Source: Candidatus Peregrinibacteria bacterium CG11_big_fil_rev_8_21_14_0_20_49_14 (GTDB lineage: Bacteria > Patescibacteriota > Gracilibacteria > Peribacterales > Peribacteraceae). From it: DNA of 64,000 nucleotides. Positions 43,666-53,542 of this stretch are shown here, piece after piece. Location of the stretch: assembly GCA_002787035.1 (NCBI GenBank), contig PCVP01000016.1:17425-81424 (forward strand), written 5' to 3'. Made by a program: the position numbers and the translations under genes. The notes beneath the pieces were generated by a model. The model was given only the letters and a program-made list of their open reading frames with translations, searched no databases and was not told where the DNA came from. Position 1 is the first letter of the stretch; the number at the start of each line of letters is the position of its first letter.

Positions 43666-44967
43666 TCAAATAGGCTCGGTTCGTATGGAATTTCGTATGG
43701 AGAGTAGTAGTTCCCGGGATCTTGAGTCTGCTTCTTCGTATGAATCCGCCGTGAGCAGGAATTTCAGCACAAACGAATGTCCGCCCGATGCCCTGCCGAC
43801 CATATCGCCGATGTTGCGGTTGTGCGTGACTGAAAAAATAGCATTCTGCCCGTTGAGACAAGAGTAATCGATCTCTTTTAAAATACCGTTTTCAGGAGCA
43901 AAAACTTCTGCGACGGCAGCGTACAAAAACGGCGTGGATGCAACACCCGGGTCCGTGCCGAGTGCGGAACGTATCAGCCCCATGTCAAAATCTCCTCCGC
44001 ATGTGTGTTGCACCATTTCCGCGCGGAAACCTCCGCCTCGCGATGCGACTTCTATGAGCCTGCACTCCTGCTTTGCCCTGTCGAAAAATACTTCGACATG
44101 CGTGGCACAATAGTTTGCTCCGAGTGCCTTGAGAGACTGTATGACCGCAGTGTTTACGATATCTTGCTCCTCTGCGGTGAGGTCGTAGGGCATGATGCGA
44201 ATGGGAAGATGGTGATCTCTAAAACCCATGTCTTCCGGAAGCACATATTTACAAATGGGAGTCAGGTACGGCTTTCCGTTCACGACGAACGCGTCGACTG
44301 TCAGCTCTTCTCCGGTAATACATTCTTCCACAAGCAAGTGGTTGCGGTAGTCAGGTCCGTCTATTTCCTTGGGATAATGATGCAACTGACCGAGGAGAGT
44401 GCCCTCTTCCCCCGCGAGAGCATCCAGAAAAAAGCGGATAGTGGAATTCAATTCTTCTTCGTTTTCCACACGAGCGACATACTTGGAATGAATGCCCGCT
44501 ATCTGTTTTACAATGAGTGGAAAACCATGTTTTTCCACCAGTGGTCGGGCATCTTCCGCGGAGGTGACCAACACGAAATCTGCGGAGGGGACACCGCTCT
44601 CTGCAAAAGCTTTTCTCATCAAATATTTATTTCGGAACTTCGGAGCGTCCTCCATGGAAACGGAGGGGAGTCCCAAATATTCTGCCACAGCGGATACCAG
44701 CAACGTAAAATCTTCAAAGCGGGTGAGAACGGCATCGTACTGTGCCCCTTCAAGCACCTTCTCTATCTGTCTCCAATCAAAAATATCGTCCAACACATGA
44801 ATGGTACCGAAATCGGATTTGTATTCGTCTTTCACTTCCGACGCATCTATGAGGAGATCTAGTTCCATGCCTGCATCGCGAGCGGAGACCAGATGAGAAT
44901 GTTTGCCGCGAAAGCCGATAAAGAGAATGCGTTTACCTGTAAGTTCCATGAGATTGTGCGTGATCAT
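43666..44967 (-). CDS. ATP-grasp ligase (L-amino acid ligase-like)
   Basis: KYLMRKAFAESGVPSADFVLV, GFPLIVKQIAG, HLLVEECITGEELTVDAFVVNG, CRLIEVASRGGGF. Confidence 0.85.
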   Translation of the reverse strand: MITHNLMELTGKRILFIGFRGKHSHLVSARDAGMELDLLIDASEVKDEYKSDFGTIHVLDDIFDWRQIEKVLEGAQYDAVLTRFEDFTLLVSAVAEYLGLPSVSMEDAPKFRNKYLMRKAFAESGVPSADFVLVTSAEDARPLVEKHGFPLIVKQIAGIHSKYVARVENEEELNSTIRFFLDALAGEEGTLLGQLHHYPKEIDGPDYRNHLLVEECITGEELTVDAFVVNGKPYLTPICKYVLPEDMGFRDHHLPIRIMPYDLTAEEQDIVNTAVIQSLKALGANYCATHVEVFFDRAKQECRLIEVASRGGGFRAEMVQHTCGGDFDMGLIRSALGTDPGVASTPFLYAAVAEVFAPENGILKEIDYSCLNGQNAIFSVTHNRNIGDMVGRASGGHSFVLKFLLTADSYEEADSRSRELLLSIRNSIRTEPI

Positions 44968-44977
44968 AACACATGTT

Positions 44978-46012
44978 TTATTGCGACAATTCGAGCAATG
45001 CGGGAATGGGGAACACCTCCATATCCGCCTGTGAGATCAGCAGTTCTATTTCGGAAGGGTGAATGGGGGCGGAAAGAAGCGGTGCAAACTCTCCTCCTTC
45101 TTCAATGTACGTACGAATCTCTTCGTAGCCCTGCGCATAGACCGCATCCTTGGTGAACGCACCGTGAGAGGTGCCGTCTTTTAATCCGCGTTTCACTCGC
45201 AACGTATGTGTCCATGCATCTTCTTTTGTGCATCCTTCATCGCACAGAAGTTGCCACGTTTCTCTGAAAGAATGATTCAGTGCGGTGCGCACGGCCAAGT
45301 GACGTTGGAATATCCGCGGATGACCCTGCGGATTTTCTATGTAGCAAGCCACACCCTCCTCCACCAGTCGTCCGCGAAGAGTGCCAACGTGCAAAATCGG
45401 CTCCTTCTGCGCTCTGCCCCTCTCGCTCCTGAGTACATGCACACCTATCTCATGACGCACCAATGCAGGCAATTCTTCTTCCGAAATAAGCACGTCCGAA
45501 CGGACGGCCACTTTTTTGCTCCACTGATTCACGTACATTCTGCTGGAACAGTCTTCGACGATTTCCAAGGTCCATCCTTCGGCAGCACATTCTTTCATGG
45601 CTACCTGAAAAGCGGCAATGACAGCGTTTGCATCTACATTGCCTTCTTCGAGAGGCGATTCTCCCGTCGGCATATCGCTTACCTCGGTCACGGGGAAAAG
45701 TACCTGACTCAGTTGTGAAAATTCATCGTCCTGACCGACGAGCTGCAGAAGAAGTGCAACCCCCTTCGTGTGTCCTATGCGATCTCTGTAGAGAGCGTCT
45801 GTTTCGTGCTCCACCATAAAATCGGGGAACTCCGGAGCAAGAACGTGCTGATCTTTGTAGGTAAAAAGAGGTTCCTGAATTTCCCCCGCAAAAAATTTCT
45901 CTCTCTGTTCCCTTTCGTTTGATGGGTGTAAACACACCGAAAACTCCATATGCGCTTCGGCATCCACTATGGCCTTCGTAATTTCTTGGAATAGGGTGCG
46001 CTGATTGCTCAT
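44978..46012 (-). CDS. DUF1704 / MATCAP-like metallopeptidase family protein
   Basis: LVRHEIGVHVLRSERG (HExxxH), TLRGRLVEEGVACYIE, GAFTKDAVYAQGYEEIRTYI match the DUF1704 (QEGLA) family layout. Confidence 0.8.
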   Translation of the reverse strand: MSNQRTLFQEITKAIVDAEAHMEFSVCLHPSNEREQREKFFAGEIQEPLFTYKDQHVLAPEFPDFMVEHETDALYRDRIGHTKGVALLLQLVGQDDEFSQLSQVLFPVTEVSDMPTGESPLEEGNVDANAVIAAFQVAMKECAAEGWTLEIVEDCSSRMYVNQWSKKVAVRSDVLISEEELPALVRHEIGVHVLRSERGRAQKEPILHVGTLRGRLVEEGVACYIENPQGHPRIFQRHLAVRTALNHSFRETWQLLCDEGCTKEDAWTHTLRVKRGLKDGTSHGAFTKDAVYAQGYEEIRTYIEEGGEFAPLLSAPIHPSEIELLISQADMEVFPIPALLELSQ

Positions 46013-46021
46013 ATCTCTAGC

Positions 46022-47347
46022 CTACACGACCTGCGAAGGATTCTCAGGAGGAAGTTGAAAATCTTCCGACGCCTTCAATACGTATTTGGATCTTCCTTGC
46101 GCCGCGAAACCTTCGAACGGTGTCCACCCGCACGCGGAGTGAAGTTCGCTTGCACGTACAATCCATTTTTCAGACGGATCTATGATGAGAATATCCGGAC
46201 TGGAACCCTCCGTGATATCCTGTTTCCCCAGTCGATAGATGGCGTTGGGATTTGTGAAGCAGAGACGAATAATATCACCGTAAGAAATAATTCCTTTTGC
46301 GGCGGACGTAAGCAGCAGAGGAAGCATGGTCTCCACTCCGGGAACGCCACTGGGCGCGGAGAGCGGGGGATGCTGCCGCTTTTCTTCCAGAAGATGCGGG
46401 GCGTGGTCTGTCGCAATACAATCCACTGTTCCGTCCGCAATTGCTTTCCATAGCGCCGCAGAGTCGGCATCGGAACGGATAGGAGGATTCATTTTGACCA
46501 ATGTTCCCAATTCTTTGTAGTGGCCCGTGTGCAGGTAGAGGTGATGAGGTGTGACTTCGCAAGTCACCGGCAGTCCTTCCGCTTTTGCCTGGCGCACATA
46601 ATCCGCACCCAACGCAGTGGAAAGATGTGCCACATGAAACCGTGTTCCGAAGTTCCGCACGAGCGTGACTGCGTACTCTATGGAGATAGCTTCGGACTCA
46701 GCAGGTCGCATGATGTCGTGTGCCGACACGTCATTACTGGTCGTGGCGGCCGCAGCCGTTGCATTTGCCAAAGGGTCTTCGCAGTGTGCCGTAATGGAAC
46801 AACCTATCTCGCTGCACATTTTAAATGCTTCATGCACCGTCTCCGGCTCTATTTTCAGGTTCCCGGTCGAGTTTTCCAAAAAGAGCTTTAAACCGCAGCA
46901 ACGCTTTTTAAGGTGCTTCATTTCTTCGGACGTACCGGTCCACACGGACCGAAGTTCCTGCAAATGCTCGGGTTGCGTGGCTCCCATAAAAAACCTGATG
47001 TCGCAATCTTGCACCTGCTCCGCTCGCCGGACTTTATCTGTCAAAGCTTCCACGGTGAATGTGGGAGGATTCGTGTTGGGCATTTCACAAACGGTGGTTA
47101 CGCCCCCCGCTCGCGCCGCTTTCGACTCCGAAAGCATCGTCGCTTTATGTGTGAGCCCCGGTTCGCGGAAATGAACGTGGCAATCTATGAGTGCCGGAAC
47201 AATGAGCATACCCTCCGCATGAATTTCTCTGTCCGCAGTTTGTTCTTTTGCACCCAGAGAAACCACTCCGTTTTGAATATATATGTCCGTTATGCTTTCA
47301 CCGTTTTGATGTATGAGTGTGCCACCTCGGATAAGAAGAGAGCTCAT
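46022..47347 (-). CDS. pyrC: dihydroorotase
   Basis: VPALIDCHVHFREPGLTHKATMLSESKAARAGGVTTVCEMPNTNP, TDHAPHLLEEK. Confidence 0.94.
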   Translation of the reverse strand: MSSLLIRGGTLIHQNGESITDIYIQNGVVSLGAKEQTADREIHAEGMLIVPALIDCHVHFREPGLTHKATMLSESKAARAGGVTTVCEMPNTNPPTFTVEALTDKVRRAEQVQDCDIRFFMGATQPEHLQELRSVWTGTSEEMKHLKKRCCGLKLFLENSTGNLKIEPETVHEAFKMCSEIGCSITAHCEDPLANATAAAATTSNDVSAHDIMRPAESEAISIEYAVTLVRNFGTRFHVAHLSTALGADYVRQAKAEGLPVTCEVTPHHLYLHTGHYKELGTLVKMNPPIRSDADSAALWKAIADGTVDCIATDHAPHLLEEKRQHPPLSAPSGVPGVETMLPLLLTSAAKGIISYGDIIRLCFTNPNAIYRLGKQDITEGSSPDILIIDPSEKWIVRASELHSACGWTPFEGFAAQGRSKYVLKASEDFQLPPENPSQVV

Positions 47348-48264
47348 TTCGCAGCACCGAGAAGCATACTCAAGAGTGCCATGCGAGTAACCACTCCGTT
47401 GTGTGCCTGGCGAAAGTACGCTGCTTTGGGAAGGTGATCCACCGCCGTATCTATTTCGCCGACTCGAGGAAGCGGGTGCATAACGATACAATCTTTCCCT
47501 TCAAGATGTTTGGTGGTGAGCACGTACTTGAGCTTCAGACGCTCATACTCGGAGTGATCTGCAAATCTCTCCTTTTGTACCCTTGTCATATACACAACAT
47601 CTGCGTGGAGACCTTCTTCTATTTCTTCGACCTCTTCGTATTTCAGACCTTTCTCTGTAAAGAAGCTCGTAACTTTCTGAGGCATGGTGAGTTCTTTGGG
47701 TGATACCAAAGTAAAGGACACGTTTTTGTACAGGCCAAGCAGGAAGCTGAGCGAATGTACCGTTCTGCCGTAACGCAAGTCTCCGACCATGGTGATGTGC
47801 AGTCCGTCTATTTGTCCGTGCTCTTTTTGAATGGTGTACAAGTCCAGAAGTGCCTGCGTAGGGTGCTGACTCGGTCCGTCACCTGCGTTTACGAACGGAA
47901 CCGGGCTGACACTTGCCGCCTTGTCTGCACTGCCTGCATCGGGATGGCGCATGCAGATAATATCTGCGTACTGGCCCACAACCATGATGGTGTCTTCTAT
48001 GCTTTCTCCTTTGTACAGAGAGCTGAACTGAAACCCGTCTGCCGTCACAACGTCTCCGCCCAGGCGATGCATTGCAGCCTCGAAACTCAAGCGTGTACGT
48101 GTGCTGGGTTCATAAAAAAGACTGGCCAAAATTTTCCCCTTCAGTCGGTCGTCTCCTCCGCTTCGCAACACGACCTCCATCTCTTTGGCAACGCGCAAAA
48201 TAGCGTCCGTGTCGTCTCGTGAGAGCTGTTTAGTGGACGTTAAGTGCTGGAATGGCAGCGTCAT
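47344..48264 (-). CDS. pyrB: aspartate carbamoyltransferase catalytic subunit
   Basis: SLFYEPSTRTRLSFEAAMHRLGG, DGPSQHPTQALLDLYTI, MVGDLRYGRTVHSLSFLLG, HPLPRVGEID. Confidence 0.96.
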   Translation of the reverse strand: MTLPFQHLTSTKQLSRDDTDAILRVAKEMEVVLRSGGDDRLKGKILASLFYEPSTRTRLSFEAAMHRLGGDVVTADGFQFSSLYKGESIEDTIMVVGQYADIICMRHPDAGSADKAASVSPVPFVNAGDGPSQHPTQALLDLYTIQKEHGQIDGLHITMVGDLRYGRTVHSLSFLLGLYKNVSFTLVSPKELTMPQKVTSFFTEKGLKYEEVEEIEEGLHADVVYMTRVQKERFADHSEYERLKLKYVLTTKHLEGKDCIVMHPLPRVGEIDTAVDHLPKAAYFRQAHNGVVTRMALLSMLLGAAK

Positions 48265-48371
48265 TTTGTGCCCGTAGAGTAGGGAGAATGTGCATAGTTG
48301 TCCAACGAATTACGCAGTTCTTCTTTGGCTCGAATGTGGAGTATGCGCGGAAAAACGCTACAATTTGCCCA

Positions 48372-49820
48372 ATGTCCACCCGCGCCATAGCCACCTCCAC
48401 CCTCTGGCAGCTCGCCAGCCAAGTAGCTATGGCGGCATTGAGCATTCTTACGGTGAAGTTTGTGGCCATAGGTCTTTCCAAGGAACTTGCCGGAAACTAC
48501 AACTCCGCGTACGGGTATTTGCAGATGTTCGGCATTCTTGCGGACTTTGGTTTGTATGCGGTTGCCGTACGGGAGGTGAGCAAAGCAACGAACAGGGAAA
48601 AGGTGTTGGGAACGCTTATTGTCATACGACTCATGATTCTTGTGCTGTCTCTTGCTCTCGCACTTGCGCTCGTCTGGTTGCTTCCCATGTGGCAAGGAAC
48701 ACCGCTGCCACTGGGTGTGACCATTGCCGCACTTGTTCCGTTTTTTACATTGCTTGCAGGCATAGTGCGTACGGTATTTCAGGTGAACTACAAAATGCAC
48801 TATGTCTTTGTGGCGGAAGTTACCCAGAGAATTGTAACGGTGTCTCTCATTTCACTTTTTATTCTAAGCGGCGTGCGGGGCAGCACGGATTTGCATGTGT
48901 ACCATCTGTTCCTTTTCGTTGGAGGAGTGGGAGCATTCATACTGTTTTTCATCTCTCTGTTCTGCGGAAACAGAATTATGAAAATTCGCCCTCACTTTCA
49001 GTATGCACTGCTGAAAACATTGCTGCGCAGTGCGGCTCCGTACGGTATCGCATTCCTCTGCATGGCTCTGTACAGACAATTTGATGTGACCATGATCGCT
49101 CTGCTTCGACCCGACTACGAACTGCAAAACGCATACTACGGCTTCGTGGTACGCATGACAGATATGGGATTTTTAATTCCCACTTTCCTTTTAAATTCCA
49201 TATTGCCCGTCTTGAGTGAACGGGACAGTAACGGAGAAGATACGCAGTCTCTGTTGGGCAAAACTTTTCTCACCCTGCTGCTGTTTGGAGCTATCGCCTT
49301 TCTTTTCTCGGCACTGTGGTCTCGCCCTCTCGTACAGCTGCTCACCACAGATTCGTATCTCAGTACGCCGCAAAGACCGGGTTCCGATACGGCGCTTCGG
49401 CTCATGAGCATTCCGCTTCTTTTAAACTCAGTTGTTCTCTACAGCTTTTACGTTCTGCTTACGAAGCACAAGTGGAAACAACTCGCCTGCACACTTCTTG
49501 TGGGAGCAGTGTGCTCACTTGGGCTCAACAGCATTCTCATACCTCTCTACGGATTTGTGGGTGCCGCCACCACATCGATTATGACACACGGCATTCTGAG
49601 CATCTTACTGCTCCCGCAAAGCTTGAGGGCTATGCCCATACGTATTGCCACGTATCAGGTACGCTCTCTCCTGTTCTTCCTCTGTATTCTTGCGGCGGGA
49701 TTATGGCTGTACAAACCACTTCTCACAGGGGAAATTTCCACGCTCATAGGTCTTGCGAGCATGACTGTGCTCATGGGAAGTGCCGTTGTAGGCACGAAAT
49801 TAAAGGGGGCACTGATGTAG
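48372..49820 (+). CDS. oligosaccharide flippase (Wzx/MATE-like)
   Basis: 12-14 TMs; TSTLWQLASQVAMAALSILTVKFVAIGLSKELAGNYNSAYGYLQMFGILADFGLYAVAVRE. Confidence 0.85.
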   Translation: MSTRAIATSTLWQLASQVAMAALSILTVKFVAIGLSKELAGNYNSAYGYLQMFGILADFGLYAVAVREVSKATNREKVLGTLIVIRLMILVLSLALALALVWLLPMWQGTPLPLGVTIAALVPFFTLLAGIVRTVFQVNYKMHYVFVAEVTQRIVTVSLISLFILSGVRGSTDLHVYHLFLFVGGVGAFILFFISLFCGNRIMKIRPHFQYALLKTLLRSAAPYGIAFLCMALYRQFDVTMIALLRPDYELQNAYYGFVVRMTDMGFLIPTFLLNSILPVLSERDSNGEDTQSLLGKTFLTLLLFGAIAFLFSALWSRPLVQLLTTDSYLSTPQRPGSDTALRLMSIPLLLNSVVLYSFYVLLTKHKWKQLACTLLVGAVCSLGLNSILIPLYGFVGAATTSIMTHGILSILLLPQSLRAMPIRIATYQVRSLLFFLCILAAGLWLYKPLLTGEISTLIGLASMTVLMGSAVVGTKLKGALM

Positions 49821-49824
49821 AGGA

Positions 49825-49853
49825 TTGGCTCAAAACGGAAAATCTGCTATAAT
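49825..49853 (+). promoter_or_regulatory. sigma70-like promoter with extended -10
   Basis: TTGGCT (49825-49830), 17 bp, TGC-TATAAT (49848-49853). Confidence 0.6.
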
Positions 49854-49867
49854 GAAGAGAATATTTT

Positions 49868-51343
49868 ATGCAAAAACAAATACAGCTTTTGGGTTTGACC
49901 CTCTCTGCGTTGCTTGCGCCGGGAATATTGTTTGCACAATCCGCTCCGTCTCCCGTTACGGGCATTGCAGCCGCAGTGCAGGGAAATCAAATCACAGTGA
50001 GCTGGAACGCGCCCGCAGAAACCGACATTTCATACTATCGTGTGTATCTCAGTTCCAAATCCATTCTTGAAAACGGCGGATCGTACGATGACTTCGAGGC
50101 AACACCGGATGCCAATACGTTTTACACTCTGCAGCACAGGCCCACGTCCGGCTCTGTGTACATTGCAGTTCTTGCCGTAAACAGGGCAGGAATGGAAGGC
50201 GATGTGTTTGTGGAAGAGGCGATTGTGGTTGCCGGTACGCCGAACAATGCACCGACTTTCACTCCCACTCTTAAAACACTCCCTCCGCCGGTAACACAGC
50301 AACCACCTCCGCCTGAGCAAATTTCTCCTCCGGAGAGCGAGCAAACTGCCGTTTCCACTTTCGATGTCACCACCGAGAATCCTGTTAGCCAAGAGGAAGC
50401 GGCTGCTCTGCGTGAACGTATTCAGCAACAGGTGGAGAGTCTTCCGACTTGGGAAGGTGTAAGTTACGGTGGCAAGCTTCACCTTATTCTTACCGACGTT
50501 ATTTCTCCTACGGAAGTGGTGCTCACATTTTCAGGTAACCCGACCGTAGATGTCCAGAGCGCACCGGACGCATTTTCCATCGTCGATTCCGAAGGGGGCT
50601 CACTTCGCATAGAAAGCATACTGATAGAGGGGGACACCATTACGGTTCAAACAGAAAAACAGACTCGTGGCGTACTGTATGAAATAAAACTTAAAGAACC
50701 ACTGCAAGGAACAGACGGCTCTCCGTTGGATGCCACAAATCGCCAGGGATTCTTTACGGGACACCCGACCGGAGCAGAAGCTGTGCAACCCGCTGAAGAA
50801 ACTGCTCCCGTGCCCGAAGAACCCGCAGACCCGAGAAGCATTTCCAATCTGCGACTCACCACCTCTTCACTACTTAATGGGGTGTACACCGTTCATGCGC
50901 GGTGGGAGGTACGCAACGCATACAACGACCTTATCTATTACGCCGTTCGACAATCCAATGACGGCGGTGCCACATTCAGTGACCCCACCATCATGCCATT
51001 TACCATAAACGGCCTGGATGTTCCGGGAGTTTTGCAGGGTCAGTACGGACTGGGTATAACCACAATAAGTATGTTTGGGTATCAGTCCCCGGAAGTGTTT
51101 GCATCTATCGCCGTGGGACCCCAGGAAGTTCCCAAGCCTCCGAAGGTAGTGGAGCTACCTGCCGAAACAGAGCCCTCGGAAGTATTGGGAGTGGAAACCG
51201 TTATTGAAGAGGAGGAGGAAGTGGAAACCGTACCTGCCGTAAACTCAGGAAATTTGAGTCAGAGCGGAGCGGGGATTGCACTCGGAATGGTTGGAACCAT
51301 AGGAGTGTGTGCGGGCTTCTGTAGGAAAAGAAAACAAAGGTAG
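49868..51343 (+). CDS. secreted/anchored fibronectin type III-like protein with C-terminal TM
   Basis: Signal peptide; APSPVTGIAAAVQGNQITVSWNAPAETDISYYRVYLSS is FnIII-like; C-terminal GAGIALGMVGTIGVCAGFCRKRKQR anchor. Confidence 0.65.
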   Translation: MQKQIQLLGLTLSALLAPGILFAQSAPSPVTGIAAAVQGNQITVSWNAPAETDISYYRVYLSSKSILENGGSYDDFEATPDANTFYTLQHRPTSGSVYIAVLAVNRAGMEGDVFVEEAIVVAGTPNNAPTFTPTLKTLPPPVTQQPPPPEQISPPESEQTAVSTFDVTTENPVSQEEAAALRERIQQQVESLPTWEGVSYGGKLHLILTDVISPTEVVLTFSGNPTVDVQSAPDAFSIVDSEGGSLRIESILIEGDTITVQTEKQTRGVLYEIKLKEPLQGTDGSPLDATNRQGFFTGHPTGAEAVQPAEETAPVPEEPADPRSISNLRLTTSSLLNGVYTVHARWEVRNAYNDLIYYAVRQSNDGGATFSDPTIMPFTINGLDVPGVLQGQYGLGITTISMFGYQSPEVFASIAVGPQEVPKPPKVVELPAETEPSEVLGVETVIEEEEEVETVPAVNSGNLSQSGAGIALGMVGTIGVCAGFCRKRKQR

Positions 51344-51386
51344 ATATTGTAAAGCATACTTTACAGGCATACAGTGGGTCACCTGT

Positions 51387-52226
51387 ATGCGACATTTTTG
51401 TATAACATTTCGGCATATTCTCTTTGTATGCGTGCTGGCAGCCTCACTCTGTGCGCTCGCACTCCGGGAAGTCTTGTTGCTTCCCGATGGGAAACTTCAC
51501 CTCTACTTTTTGGATATTGGCCAAGGGGATGCGACGTTTATTGTTACACCATCCGGGAAGCAAATTCTGGTGGATGGAGGGCCCGATATGAGTACCCTAG
51601 AGCACCTGGGAATATACATGCCGTTTTTTGACAGATCCATAGACCTTGTTGTTCTCACACATCCCAATGCGGACCACATGACTGCGCTGCCGGAAGTACT
51701 GCGTCGATACCATGTTTCCTCGGTCCTTCTGAGTGGCAGTGATTACAATTTGGGAAGATACAGCGCGATGATAGAGCAGATTCTCTTACAGAAAATTTCC
51801 GTTGTACTCGCAGATCCGGCAACAGATATAGACATGGAGGATGGCGTGGTTCTCGATATTCTCTGGCCGCAATCCGACACAGTATCTGATTTTGATGTGA
51901 ACAACGCATCTGTTGCGTTGCGGTTACTCTATAAAGACAACAGTGTGCTGCTCCCCGGAGACATAGAGGCTCTCGCAGAGAATATCATTCTTCAGTCAGG
52001 TGTACCGTTACGATCCACTGTGTTAAAGGCGGCACATCATGGCAGTAAAAGCTCTTCATCCACAGGATTCCTTTTGGCTGCTGAGCCGGAACTTGTGATT
52101 GTCTCTGCAGGCCGAGATAATCGTTTCGGACACCCCCACGCCGGAGTGCTCGATCGCCTTGAAAATATGAGCATTCCCCTGCGTTCCACGGCAAAAGAGG
52201 GTACAATTTCGCTTACGTTTCCATGA
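51387..52226 (+). CDS. ComEC-like metallo-beta-lactamase fold hydrolase
   Basis: FLDIGQGDATFIVTPSGKQILVDGGPD, VLTHPNADHMTALPEVL, LLPGDIEALAE, KAAHHGSKSSS. Confidence 0.9.
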   Translation: MRHFCITFRHILFVCVLAASLCALALREVLLLPDGKLHLYFLDIGQGDATFIVTPSGKQILVDGGPDMSTLEHLGIYMPFFDRSIDLVVLTHPNADHMTALPEVLRRYHVSSVLLSGSDYNLGRYSAMIEQILLQKISVVLADPATDIDMEDGVVLDILWPQSDTVSDFDVNNASVALRLLYKDNSVLLPGDIEALAENIILQSGVPLRSTVLKAAHHGSKSSSSTGFLLAAEPELVIVSAGRDNRFGHPHAGVLDRLENMSIPLRSTAKEGTISLTFP

Positions 52227-53539
52227 AAACAATCCTTCTTCTCGCAGGTCGTTCCACACGATTTTGGCCGCTTGCCGAAAAGACCCTCTTTCCTGTTTGC
52301 GGGAAAACACTGCTGGAACATCAAATAAGCAGGTTGCGGTCTGGAGGGTGTGACGACCTCGTACTGGTGGGAGGAGAACACAACCTGCAGGATGCGCAGT
52401 TGTTGTATCCCGATATTCCCTGCGTGCAGCAGGAGGATTTGCAGCTTGGAATGCGCGGAGCTCTTTTGAGTGCTTTGCCGAAATTGGGTACTGAAAGCGT
52501 GATGATAGTGAGTGGAAACGATGTTATTCATCCGGACGGATACCGTGCGCTCATAAAAGCTGCATCGAAGAAAGGCGTGGGTGGAGCACTGCTTGCCCAG
52601 AAGACTCAGCGCTATTTTCCCGGCGGATACCTTACGCTGGATAACGGGCGTATTACCTCGATTGTCGAAAAGCCCGGTGAAGGGAAAGAGCCGAGTGATC
52701 TTGTGAATATCGTGGCCCACATTCATAACGATCCTCGTGCACTGCTCGACGCATTGCACAATATCGACAAATCGAAAGATGACGGATACGAGCAGGCACT
52801 GCAGAAGCTTTTTGATTCTCATACGTACCATGCCGTTGCCTACGAGGGTGAATGGCAGGCGGTTAAATACCCGTGGCACCTGCTCTCTCTTCTTGAGTTA
52901 CTGCTTGAAGACTGCACCAAGCTTTTCGTACATGACACGGCGACCGTGCACCCGACTGCGGTAATAGACGGCCCTGTTGTGTTGGGGGAAGGCGTGAAGG
53001 TAATGCCACATGCAACGGTACGAGGCCCCTGCACAGTGGGACCAAATACGGTCATTGCAAATAACGCACTGGTGCGAAATTCGAGTATTGGAAGTGACTG
53101 TGTTATCGGTTACAACACGGAGGTAAAGGGCAGTGTGCTGCACAGTCATGTATGGACACATATGACATATATAGGAGACAGCGTCATTGGCCGGAACGTA
53201 TCGTTTGGGGGAGGTGCAGTAACAGCAAATTTCCGCCTGGATGAACAAGAAGTAACTTCGATGGTGCAAGGAGAGCAAGTGCAGTCCGGCTGCACGAAGC
53301 TGGGGGCGATTATCGGAAACGACTGTCGTCTCGGGATACAGGTCGGTATAAGTCCCGGTATTAAAATAGGATCAGGCTCTTTTGTAAGCAGCGGAACCAT
53401 GGTCACACAGGACATTCCTGAGAACCAATTTGTGCGTATGAAAGACGGAAAATTACATCATTTAGAAAACCGAACGGCAGCCCCGAACCCCGATGAAAGA
53501 GAAAAATACAAACAGGATGTGACCGGTGGAAAGCAGTAG
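52223..53539 (+). CDS. GlmU-like nucleotidyltransferase with left-handed beta-helix
   Basis: ILLAGRSTRFWPLAEKTLFPVCGKTLLEHQI; hexapeptide region IDGPVVLGEGVKVMPHATVRGPCTVGPNTVIANNALVRNSSIG; ATGA overlap with the previous gene. Confidence 0.85.
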   Translation: MKTILLLAGRSTRFWPLAEKTLFPVCGKTLLEHQISRLRSGGCDDLVLVGGEHNLQDAQLLYPDIPCVQQEDLQLGMRGALLSALPKLGTESVMIVSGNDVIHPDGYRALIKAASKKGVGGALLAQKTQRYFPGGYLTLDNGRITSIVEKPGEGKEPSDLVNIVAHIHNDPRALLDALHNIDKSKDDGYEQALQKLFDSHTYHAVAYEGEWQAVKYPWHLLSLLELLLEDCTKLFVHDTATVHPTAVIDGPVVLGEGVKVMPHATVRGPCTVGPNTVIANNALVRNSSIGSDCVIGYNTEVKGSVLHSHVWTHMTYIGDSVIGRNVSFGGGAVTANFRLDEQEVTSMVQGEQVQSGCTKLGAIIGNDCRLGIQVGISPGIKIGSGSFVSSGTMVTQDIPENQFVRMKDGKLHHLENRTAAPNPDEREKYKQDVTGGKQ

Positions 53540-53542
53540 GCT

